Positions 22,894-32,938 of a stretch of 64,000 nucleotides of DNA are shown in pieces. Numbering within the stretch: the first letter of the stretch is position 1; each line of letters starts with the position of its first letter. The notes beneath the pieces were generated by a model. It searched no databases. It saw only the letters and a list, made by a program, of their open reading frames with translations, and had not been told where the DNA came from. The position numbers and the translations under genes are program-made. Origin of the DNA: Hordeum vulgare subsp. vulgare (lineage: Eukaryota > Streptophyta > Magnoliopsida > Poales > Poaceae); contig NC_058518.1 of NCBI RefSeq assembly GCF_904849725.1, forward strand, positions 330,482,581 to 330,546,580, read 5' to 3'.

Positions 22894-25620
22894 TTGATCA
22901 CAATGAGGAATCCGAGAACTAATGTCTTGCCCTCAACTATGAGGACAGGTAAGGAACTGCCATCTAGCTCTACACTTGATTCACCTTCAGTTATGAGTAA
23001 GTTTGCGACACCACCTCCTGCTAGAAATTTTGATGTGTTGCCTGTGCTTGATGATGCTACTTCGGCTATCCATGTTGCTTGTGATGATGCTTTGCTTGAT
23101 ACTGCTTTGCCACTAGATGCATTCCTTGATGCACAAATTGCTAGAGTTGCTGCTGAATGTGATGATACTTCTGAGACTGCTGAGATTATTGAAGTAGAAC
23201 CTGCTATTTCACCTGTTAGAACTAGCTCTCCTAGATATGAATTGCCTGATATACCTAAGGGTTATGTTATGGAGGGAGAGATAGCTGAGGACTTTCTTGC
23301 TTGTAAGGATAGTTATGATGTTGAGAATTTAGTGCGCAAGTGGAAAGAAAAATATCTCAACGCTAGGATGAAATACGACCCGAAGTTTGGTACTTCGACT
23401 ATCTTTGTGACCTATAAGGATTATGAATTCTCTGTCGACCCTGAGTTAATCACTTTGGTCGAATCTGATCCTTTTCATGGTTATGAGTCTGAAACGTTTG
23501 TAGTACATCTTACTGCACGATATAGCCACCCTATTCACGAGTGAGGAAAGATCCGCCACTACTATATCCTTAAGTTGTTTCCTTTCTTGCTAAAGGATGA
23601 TACTAAGACTTGGTTCACTTCTCTTGCTCCTGGTTGTGTGCTTAGTCCCGAGGATATGATCTACTACTTCTCTGAGAAATATTTTCCTGCCCATAAGAAG
23701 CAAGCTGCCTTGCAGGAAATATACAACTTTGTGCAAGTTGAAGAAGAGAGTTTCCCACAAGCTTGGGGGAGGCTTGTCCAGCTACTGAATGCTTTGCCTG
23801 ATCACCCTCTTGAGGAGAGTGAAATACTTGATATCTTCTATAATGGACTAACCGGTGCTTCTAGGGACCACCTAGATAGTTGTGCTGGTTGTGTTTTTAG
23901 GGAACAAACTGTGGAACAAGCTGAGATTCTATTGAATAATATCTTATGCAATGAGAATGCTTGGACTATTCTCGAACCATCACCGAAGCCAACTCCGAAG
24001 AAAAGAGGTATCCTATTCCTCAGTCCTAAAGATATATAAGAAGCTAAGAAATCTATGAAAGAGAAAGGCATTAAATCTGAAGATGTAAAAAATCTACCAC
24101 CTATCGAAGAGATCCATGGTCTTGATAACCCGACACAGGTAGTAGAGGTAAATTCTCTTCGTAGATTCAATGAGAGTGATATTCCTTTTGATAAACCTTC
24201 TAGCTTATGCCTAGATAAATTTGATAACTTCGTTGCCAAACAACAAAGTTTCAATGATTATGTTAGCAGACAATTGGAACAGAATGCTGGTATGCTTAGT
24301 CATTTAAGTGCTTGTGTGGACAGGAATGTCAATGATCTTAAGCTTTTGAGTAAACATGCCTCTATGGTCACTACTCAAGTAGAACAAGTACTTAAGGCCC
24401 AAAATGACTTGCTCAATGAGCTGAATGACAATTCTGTTAGAGTCGTCACTAGAGGCGGTAGAATGACCCAGGAACCTTTGTATCCCGAGGGTCATCCTAA
24501 GAGAATTGAACAAGATTCTCAAGGAGTTAGCACTGATGAACCTAATCATCCTGGTGATAGGAAGAAAAAGAAAGATGATAGGAACTGGCATGTTAGCAAA
24601 CCTGCTGCTGTTGCACCTGAGAATCCAAATGATATCTCTATTTCTGATGCTGAAACACAATCTGGTGATGAACTTGAGCCTAGTGATAATATCGATAGTG
24701 ATGTTCATGTTGATGCTCAACCTAGCAATGATAAGGATGTGGAGATTGAACCAGTTGATCTTGATAACCCACAACCTAAGAATAGGAGATATTATAAGAA
24801 TGACTTCATTGCTAGGAAGCATGGTAAAGAAGGGGAACCATGGGTTCAGAAACCCATGCCCTTTCCTCCCAAACCATCCAAGAAAAAGGATGATGAGGAT
24901 TTTGAGCAATTTGTTGAAATGATTAGACCTGTCTTTTTGCAAATGCGTTTGATAGATATGCTCAAAATGTATCCCTTTGCTAAGTACATGAAAGATATTG
25001 TGACCAATAAGAGGAGGATACCTGAGGTTGAGATTTCCACCATGCTCCCCAACTACACCTTCAAGGATGGAACTCCTAAGGAACTAGGTGATCCCGGAGT
25101 ACCCATTATACCTTGCTCCATTAAAGGAAACTACGTTAGAACTGCTTTATGCGATCTTGGAGCTAGTGTTAGTGTAATGCCTCTCTCTCTTTACCATAGA
25201 CTTGAATTGGAGAAGTTGACACCCACTGAAATCTCCTTGCAAATGACAGACAAATCAACTCCTTTCCCTATCGGCATTTGCGAGGATGTGCCTGTTGTGG
25301 TTGCTAACGTTACTACCTTAACAGACTTTGTTATTCTAGATATTCCTGAGGATGATGCCATGGCGGTCATTCTTGGAAGACCCTTTTTAAACACTGCAGG
25401 GGCTGTTATAGATTGCAACAAAGGCAAAGTCACTTTCCATGTTAACGGTAATGAGCATACGGTGCACTTTCCAAAGAAACAATATCGACTACATTGCATC
25501 AATGCTATTGAAAAAACTTCATCGATTCTTATTGGGAGCTTTGAATTCCCTATACCTACTGTTAAGATGAAGTATGATTTGCTTCTTGGGGATATGCACA
25601 TCCCCATTGAGGTAACCTAG
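22894..25620 (+). pseudogene. WHAM-like gag-aspartic protease, two stops
   Basis: One reading frame of 909 codons broken only by two in-frame stops, TGA 23542-23544 and TAA 24037-24039, so it is the best preserved long gypsy ORF here. The start chosen is ATG 22894 (MITMRNPRTNV). The gag domain follows the first stop (YILKLFPFLLKDDTKTWFTSLAPG, about 23560-23640; KYFPAHKK; FYNGLTGASRDHLD). A charged linker with a likely coiled coil spans about 24200-24460, then Lys/Asp-rich sequence. The protease has CDLGASVSVMP (DLGAS at residues 367-371 of the last open part from 24055) and ILGRPFL (residues 439-445). It ends at TAG 25618-25620. Role: particle protein and protease; no polymerase is encoded. 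Confidence 0.88.
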
Positions 25621-25938
25621 TGACTATTTGAAAATTCTCCATTTTTATGCGATTCAAAAAAGTTTGTCAAGGAGACTGAATCAACCTCATTGACTGATTT
25701 CTTTTGATGACCATGAGATGGATGAATCTAAGAGTCACAAAGCTGTGTTCCAAACCTTTACCTTCGGTCGTTTAGAAGAAAAATGAAAAATGTAGCTTTA
25801 GTTTTCCCTGTTTTCTGCTTTTTGTGTCCTGTAGAAAAGTGTCCCGAAAATAAAATTTCTTCAAATGCCCTGAAAATCAAGTATGATTTTTTCTAGAATT
25901 TTTAAAAAATTCTAAGACAAAGAGCTATAATCACGAGG

Positions 25939-26349
25939 AGGCTAAATAATAATGCCAATGAAGGGGATTTCTTTGGTGGGATCTATGCCTCTCGCATAGC
26001 AAATTTTCTTGGAGTACCTATCCGTGAAGGAGATCCCCCGCTCCATACAGCTTTCCTTGATCGCGCCGCTATGACACGTTATCAGTTCCTTGAGAGGGAT
26101 GGTGAATCCCTCCTATACCAGTTAATATTTAACCGGCAGCGTGTTTTCCATATTACCCTTCCTGCTCCTGCCTTCTTTGACTTTTAGGTTAAACGGAGAT
26201 ATTACATAACCAGAGGAGAGGCAGAGGAGTATGAGAGGGAGGCAAAGGCTGCTCGCCTCCATGAGGCAGCTATTCAGGCAGTAGCTGCCGCGCTCCCCTA
26301 CAACCCCCATTATGATTTTGGGTATCCCCCGGACCAGCCATGGGAGTAG
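25939..26349 (+). pseudogene. WHAM-like second ORF, unknown function
   Basis: A frame in phase with gag-protease, from about 25939 to TAG 26347-26349, broken by one TAG at 26185-26187. No start codon is evident. It reads ..ANEGDFFGGIYASRIANFLGVPI.., then a helix rich in Glu, Arg and Ala (AEEYEREAKAARLHEAA) and a Pro/Tyr-rich end (YDFGYPPDQPWE). I recall similar short ORFs downstream of gag-pro in wheat Athila-like elements, but know no function. Confidence 0.55.
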
Positions 26350-28282
26350 ACCAACTTAGGCCAAAAGCCTAAGCTTGCGGGAGTATGTGTTTCTCACCCA
26401 CCTTATATTCTTGCTTACGCTTTCACTTTGATAGTCGGTGTTCACACTTTGTCACTGCATCGTCCATGCTAGTTTATTTCTTTTTCTCGCTTTCTTCTTG
26501 TGTGTTTGTCTAGTTTGAGAAAACCCAGAAAGATTTCCCGTTCTTCTTTTTCTTGTTGGGAGCTTTCCCGTGTAAATAGTTTTCTTTTTCTTTGGGTCAA
26601 GGTAGAAGATCATGGTTACAATGTTTAGTGGCTCTCGCATGCATATCTGTTTATCTGTCAAAGATCCATATTACTTTGTCTTCTCCTTTGTGTTTGCTTG
26701 CAGATTCCAGCTTAGCCAATGCACGAACACTCTTATTATTGTTCACAACATTCGGTCGTGCAAGTGAAAGGCAATAATGAAGATATATGATGAAGTGACT
26801 GATCCTGAAAAAGCTGGTATGAACTCGATCTATTTTGTTTCTGTAAATATGACTAGCTCATCGTTTCTAATTCAGCTTTGTTATGAGAGAAACATGTTTG
26901 CAATGACAACTTAGAGATCATAGTTTCTGATGCCATGCTTAATTAGCTAGGAGCTTATAATGGTTTGTCTTGGATGCCAACATGAATCTCGAGATGATTA
27001 TGATGTAGTATGACAGTATGGTATCCTCCTTTGAACGATTCAAGTGGCTTGACTTGGCACATGTTTACGCATGTAGTTGAAACAAAATCAACATAGCCTC
27101 TATGATATTCATGTTCATGGTGATTTATGTCCTACTCATGCTTGCACTCAATGTTGGTTAATCTCAATGCATTTTGATGACTGTTGTCGCTCTCTAGTTG
27201 GTCGCTTCCCAGTCTTTTGCTAGCCGTCACTTGTACTAAGCGGGAAAACTGCTTGTGCATCCACTTCCATAAACCCAAAGCTGTTCCATATGAGTCCACC
27301 ATACCTACCTATATGCGGTATCTACCTGTCGTTCCAAGTAAATTTGCATGTGCCCCTCTCTAAACCTTCAAGAAATAATCTGGTTTGCATTCCCAAACCG
27401 CTCATGTGCTGACAAGGGGCAATCAGTATCTTCCATGCTAGGCGTGTTATCCTCGATACATGTTTATTCACTACCACTCCCAAGAATGGGGCCGGTAATT
27501 GGAAAGCCCAGTTCCATGCTCAAATCGAAAAGATAATTGCAAACAAAACTCCCCCTGGATTGTTGTTGGTATGGACGGCACCCGAGCATTCAGCTAGTCG
27601 TGGAGTGTGATTGATTGGTGGTGGGGGAGTCAAAACTTTACTTTTCTGTTTGGGAACCGCCTATAGTATGTGTAGCATGGAAGATGGTGAAAACTCTTGG
27701 TCATCACGTTGACAATGAAAGCATGCCAACCAAAATTATTTATCTCTGTCTTCAAAGCTTGAGCTCTGGCACCTCTACAAATCAATGCTTCCCTCTGCGA
27801 AGGGCCTGTCTATTTACGTTTCTGTTTAGTCATCCTCTTCTTATAAATGCACCAATTAGAGAGCACGTTCGTCATTTTTATGCTTTGCTTTCAATTGTTA
27901 TTGAGTATGACTATGACTGGATCTTCTTTGCCATGAATTACAATGTTTAGTCAGCCCTTGGTCTTTGAAGGTGCTCTGCATATATGTTTTGCGGTCTCAT
28001 AAAGAGCTAGCGAGATACCATCTGTTCATACTGCTTCATGATTGTTTTGATTGAAGTGTTGACGTTTGAAACTCATTATTATTGCTCGCTAGTTGATTAT
28101 GCCATTGATATGAGTTCCTCTTGAGACCTAAATGTCATTGCTTATGTGGTTAGCTTATGATCTTGCTGAAAATCTGAATATGAGTTAGACATAATTGCAA
28201 CAACAAGATCAATAAGAGTAAAAGTTTTTCTTTTGTCTCTTTCAGTTTGTCAACTGAATTGCTTGAGGACAAGCAAGACTTT
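26350..28282 (+). other. Non-coding 3' internal region of the WHAM-like element
   Basis: AT-rich, with no credible ORF. The sequence AGGCCAAAAGCCTAAGC at about 26357 contains a short inverted repeat (AGGC..GCCT). At 28257-28280 it reads TTGCTTGAGGACAAGCAAG.., the usual run-up to the PPT in Athila-like elements. Confidence 0.65.
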
Positions 28283-28296
28283 AAGCTTGGGGGAGT
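28283..28296 (+). other. Polypurine tract of the WHAM-like element
   Basis: AAGCTTGGGGGAGT immediately before TGATACG (28297), the start of the lost 3' LTR. It proves that a 3' LTR once began here. Confidence 0.75.
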
Positions 28297-28303
28297 TGAT
28301 ACG

Positions 28304-28794
28304 TCTCCCCGGTGGAATCTGCCTGCCAAAAAGGTCTTTTCTTCTCTGTAGGTTTCCGCCGCGGAGCGGCTGTGGAAATCTGGAAACTCTTCGCTCCTCG
28401 GGATTTTTAGGTCACGAGGGTCATATAGGTGAAAGGGGGGCACCAGAGGTGGAACTCACCGCCCAGGCGGCCACCTAGAGCGGTCTAGGAGGGACCCGCG
28501 CCACCAGGGCGCCTGGGTGCCTGGTGGCCCCCCTCCAGCCCTTGTTCGGCCTATCTTCGTGATTTGTCCGGAAACTTCTTCCCCGTAAATTTCAGCTTAG
28601 TTGGAGATGTTCTGATATGGCAACTCTTCATGCTCTTTTCTCTGCTGAATCCTGCATCTGCTGTTTCGGCACCGGAAAGTTTAAAACTGTGTAAACTAAG
28701 CCAAAACACTATAAGAACAATATCATATTGTGAAATATATCAATGAATAGAGACAAATTATGATACAAAATAGTGATGCATTTTGGACGTATCA
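28304..28794 (-). repeat. Half of minus-strand solo LTR, duplicated copy
   Basis: Matches 19785-20274 with scattered differences. It begins abruptly within TCTCCCCGG, which also belongs to the WHAM 3' LTR start, and ends TATCA at 28794 followed by ACATT (28795-28799), the same TSD as in copy 1. Confidence 0.88.
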
Positions 28795-29905
28795 ACATTA
28801 TATCTGGATCTTGTTTATTGCGAGACAGTTACTCATTTAAGTCTGATAATAATGGTTGTTCTATTTATATGAGTAATATATTTTATGGTCATGAACCCAA
28901 TGTGAGGGGTTTGTTCATATTGAATCTCGATAGTGATGACACTCATATCCATAACATTGAGACCAAAAGATGTAGAGTTAACAATGATAACACCACTTTC
29001 TTGTGGCACTGCCGCTTAGGTCATATTGGTGTTCAGCGCATGAATAAACTCCATGCTGATGGACTTTTGAAGTCACTTTAGTTTGAATCACTTGACACAT
29101 GCGAACCATGCCTCATGGGCATGATGACTAAGACTCCGTTCTCTAGAACAATGGAGCGTGCATTATTGTGACTTATTGGAGATCATATATACTGATGTGT
29201 GCGGACCAATGAGCAAAGAGGCGCGCGGTGGATAATGTTATTTTCTCACCTTCACTAACGATTTGAGTAGGTATGACTATATCTACTTGATGAAGCACAA
29301 GTCTGAAACGTTCGACATGTTTAAGCAATTTCAGAGTGAAGTTGAAAATCATCGTAGCAAGAAGATCAAGTTACGACGATCTGATCGAGGAGGAGAGTAT
29401 CTGAGTTACGAGTTTGGTGCTCACTTAAGACAATGTGGAATTGATTCACAGTTGACACCGCCTGGAACAGCACACCGTAATGGTGTGTCCGAACATCGTA
29501 ATCGTACTTTGTTAGATATGGTGGGATCTATGATGTCTCTTACCGATTTACAATTATTGTTTTGGGGCTATGCATTAGAGACAACTGCATTCACTTTAAA
29601 TAGGGCACCATCAAGATCTGTTGAGACGACACCATATGAGCTATGGTATGGCAAAAAGCCAAAGTTGTTGTTTCCTAAAGTTTGGGGATGCGATGCTTAT
29701 GTCAAAAAGCGGAAAAGAGTGTCTTCATAGGTTACCCAAAAGCGGCAGTTGGGTATACATTCTATCTCAGATCCGAGGGAAAAGTGTTTGTCACTAGGAA
29801 CGGAGTTTTTCTTGAGAAAGAGTTTCTCTCAAAAGAATTGAGTGGGAGGAAGATAGAACTTGATGAGGTGACATAACCTATACTTCAACAAGATGGTGGC
29901 GCAGG
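28795..29905 (+). pseudogene. Angela-1 integrase region, copy 2
   Basis: Second copy of 20275-21412. It shares the TAG after ..DGLLKSL (29079-29081), the TGA in 'TTGTGACTT' (near 29167) and the TAA in 'GGTGGATAA', so these lesions predate the duplication. It lacks the one-base deletion of copy 1 near 21070 and has its own deletion of 28 bases at about 29709, between short AAAG repeats. By eye I count about 25 differences in the first ~720 aligned bases, roughly 96-97% identity. The integrase motifs RSDRGGEYLS and NGVSEHRNRTLLDM are readable. Confidence 0.88.
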
Positions 29906-31152
29906 TGATACGTCTCCGTCGTATCTACATTTCCAAACTCTTTTGCCCTTGATTTGGACTCTAATTTGCATGTTTTGAATAGAACTAACCCGGACTGACG
30001 CTGTTTTCAACAGAATTGCCATGGTGTTGTTTTTGCGCAGAAATAAAAGTTCTCGGAATGACCTGCAAATTTACGAGGATTTTTTGTGGAATATATAAAA
30101 ATACTGGTGCAAGAATCAACTGGAGGAGTGGAGCGAGGGACCCACAAGCCCACAGGGCGCGCCTAGCAGGCTTGTGGGGCCCATGGAGCTCCACCACCTA
30201 CAACTTCAGCTCTATTTAGTCCCTTCCGTCCGGAAAAAAAAATCAAGGAGAAGAGTTCATCATGTTTTACGATACGGAGGCGCCGCCACCACCTGTTCTT
30301 CCTCTGGAGGGAAGATCTAGAGTCCGTTCTGGAATCTGGAGAGGGGAGATCATCGCCATCGTCATCACCAACCTTCGTTCGTCGCCAATTCCATGATGCT
30401 CTTCATCATTCGTGAGTAATCTCATCATAGGCTTGCTAGACGGTGATGGGTTGGGTGAGATCTATCATGTAATCGAGTTAGTTTTGATGGGGATTGATCC
30501 CTAGTATCCACTATGTTCTGAGATTGATGTTGCTACTACTTTGCCATGCTTAATGCTTGTCATAGGGCCCGAGTGCCATGATTTCAGATCTGAAGCTATT
30601 ATGTTCTCGTCAATATATGTGTGTTCTTGATCCTATCTTGCAAGTTGTATTCACCTACTATGTGTTATGACCCGGCAACCCGGGAGTGACAATAGCCAGA
30701 ACCACTCCCGGAGATGACCATAGCATGAGGAGTTCATGTATTCACTAAGCGCTAATGCTTTGTTCCGGTTCTCTATTAAAAGGATAACCTTAATATCCCG
30801 TAGTTTCCATTAGGACCCCGCTGCCATGGGAGGGATGGACAATAGATGTCATACAAGTTCTTTTCCCTAAGCACGTATGAATATATACGGAATACATGCC
30901 TACATTACACTGACGAACTGGAGCTGGTACTGTTACTGCTACTGCTGTTACCACTTCTAGTGTTGCTATCACACTGTTGTGCTACTGATAATTTGCTGCA
31001 AATACTAAGTCTTTCAGGTGTGGTTGAATTAACAACTCAATTGCTAATACTCGAGAATATTCTTTGGCTGCCCCTTGCGTCGAATCAACAAATTTGGGTT
31101 GAATACTCTACCCTGGAAAACTGTTGCGATCCCCTATACTTGTGGGTTATCA
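29906..31152 (+). mobile_element. WHAM-like solo LTR (second duplication copy)
   Basis: 1247 bases from TGATACGTCTCCGTCG to GGGTTATCA. Flanks GCAGG (29901-29905) and GCGGG (31153-31157) differ at one base. Angela-1 pol resumes directly after. Compared with the LTR at 21413 it lacks about 160 bases around 30925. It occupies the same site in Angela as the WHAM-like element of copy 1. Confidence 0.88.
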
Positions 31153-32838
31153 GCGGGGTAGAAATAAATTTATGTCGAGGCAACACTAGTTGAAGAGGAA
31201 GCTAATGATGATGATCATGAAGCTTCAGATCAAGTTACTGTCAGACCTCGCAGGTCGACAAGAGCACGTATTGCTCCCGAGTGGTACAGGAATCCTGTCT
31301 AGTCTATCATGTTGTGAGATAACAATGAGCCCGCGAGTTATGGAGAAGAAATGGTGGGCCCAGATTCCAACAAATGGTTAGACGCCATGAAATCCGAGAT
31401 AGGATCTATGTATGAAAACAAAGTGTGGACTTTGGAAGTATTACCTGAAGGTCACAAGGCTATTCAGAACAAATGGATCTTTAAGAAGAAGACGGCCGTG
31501 GACGGTAATGTGACCGTTTATAAAGCTCGACTTGTGGCAAAGGGTTTTTCACAAGTTCAAGGAGTTGACTACGATGAGACATTCTCACCCGTGCGATGCT
31601 TAAGTCCGTCCAAATCATGTTAACAATAGCTGCATTTTTCGATTATGAGATTTGGCAGATGGATGTCAAAACGGCGTTCCTTAACGGGTTTCTTAAGGAA
31701 GAGTTGTATATGATACAACCCGAAGGTTTTATCGATCCAGAAATTGTTGACAAGGTGTGCAAGCTTCAGCGATCCATTTATGGACTGGTGCAAGCATCTC
31801 GGAGTTGGAATCAACGCTTTGATGAGGTGATCAAGGCGTTTGGGTTTATACAAGTTTTTGGAGAAGCTTGTATTTACAAGAAAGTGAGTGGGAGCTCTAT
31901 AGCGTTTCTAATATTATATGTGGATGACATATTGCTGATTGGAAACAATGTGGAGTTTTTGGAAAGTGTATAGGATTACTTGAATAAATGTTTTTCAATG
32001 AAAGACCTAGGAGAAGCTGCTTACATATTGGGCATAAAGATCTATAGAGATAGGTCAAGGCACCTAATAGCTGTTTCGCAAAGCACATACCTTGATTAAG
32101 TTTTGAAGAAGTTCAAAATGGAACAATCCAAGAAGGGTTTCTTGCCTGTGTTGCAAGGTATAAAGTTGAGTAAGACTCAATGTCGAGTAACTGCAGAAGA
32201 TAGAGAAAAGATGAGTGTCGTCCCCTATGCTTTCAACCATAGGGTCTATCATGTATGCAATTCTATGCACAAGACCAGATGTCAGCCTGGCAATAAGTAT
32301 GGCAGGCAGGTTTCAAAGTGATCCAGGAGTGGAACACCGGGCGGTGGTCAAGAATATTCTGAAGTACCTGAAAAGGACTAAGGAAATGTTTCCCGTTTAT
32401 GGGGGTGACGAAGAACTTGTCGTAAAGGGTTACGTCGATCCAAGCTTTGACACTGATCCGGACGACTCTAAGTCGCAAACCGGATACGTATTTGTTCTTA
32501 ACGGGGGTGCGGTAAGCTGGTGCAGCTCCAAGCAAAGCGTCGTAGCTGATTCTACATGCGAAGTGGAGTACATAGCTGCCTAAGAGGTGGCCAAGGAGGG
32601 TGTCTGGATGAAGCAGTTCATGTCAGATCTTGGAGTAGTGCCAAGTGCAATGTTTCCAATCAATCTGTTCTTTGTCAACACTAGTGCCATTGCTCTAGCC
32701 AAGGAACCAAATATTCACAAGAGGACCAGACACATAAAGCGACGCTTCAACGCCATCCGCGAGTACATCTAGGAGGAAGACATAAATATTTGCAAAGTGC
32801 ACATGGATCTGAATGTTGCAGATCGCTGACTAAACCTC
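31153..32838 (+). pseudogene. Angela-1 reverse transcriptase and RNase H, degenerate
   Basis: Second half of Angela-1 pol. RT is readable from about 31351 (AGPDSNKW-type start; [20 protein letters not shown]), with a frame shift near 31595. The catalytic motifs DVKTAFLNG (about 31657) and YVDDILLIG (about 31918) are intact. A TAG follows at 31971-31973, and other stops at about 32097. RNase H is seen from about 32335 (KNILKYLKRTKEM..; ADSTCEVEYIAA with a TAA at 32581), then ..IALAKEPNIHKRTRHIKRRF, and the frame ends degraded near 32838. The element is thus inactive at the protein level. Confidence 0.88.
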
Positions 32839-32938
32839 TACCACGAGCAAAGCATGAACAACACCAGAACTGTATGGGTGTTAGATTCATTACATTGTAA
32901 ATCACATAAAGATGTGAGACTAGATTATTGACTGTAGT
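32839..32938 (+). other. Angela-1 3' untranslated end before the long-LTR insertion
   Basis: AT-rich tail with GATGTGAGACTAGATTATTGACT, known to precede the PPT in Angela elements. It is cut at 32938 by the next insertion; 32934-32938 (GTAGT) is its left flank. Confidence 0.75.

Larger units (their letters stand above)
19785..28303 (+). repeat. Tandem duplication, unit 1 (complete)
   Basis: The unit contains half of the minus-strand solo LTR, the Angela-1 integrase region, and the WHAM-like element up to the first bases of its 3' LTR. The following unit (28304-31152) repeats the first two parts in the same order and orientation, then a WHAM LTR. Shared 9-base sequence TCTCCCCGG stands at 19785-19793 and 28304-28312, at the joint. 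Offset between the copies is about 8519-8520 bases. Confidence 0.8.
21413..28303 (+). mobile_element. WHAM-like (Athila-type gypsy) element, gag-protease, 3' LTR lost
   Basis: 5' LTR 21413-22823, PBS 22835, gag-protease 22894-25620, a small second ORF to 26349, non-coding 3' part, PPT 28283-28296, then only the first bases of the 3' LTR (TGATACGTCTCC from 28297) before the sequence switches to solo-LTR sequence. Left TSD is GCAGG (21408-21412). In the duplicated copy the element is a solo LTR with flanks GCAGG (29901-29905) and GCGGG (31153-31157). There is no RT or integrase. The name WHAM is from memory of the LTR start and the 'CCCTATACTTGTGGGTTATCA' type end. Confidence 0.85.

Noticed and set aside
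22478..22897. 139-residue ORF with long leucine runs
   Set aside because: The leucines come from a CTG/CTA repeat in the WHAM-like LTR.
24304..24942. 212-residue minus-strand ORF
   Set aside because: Shadow of the WHAM-like gag-protease frame; no domain of its own.
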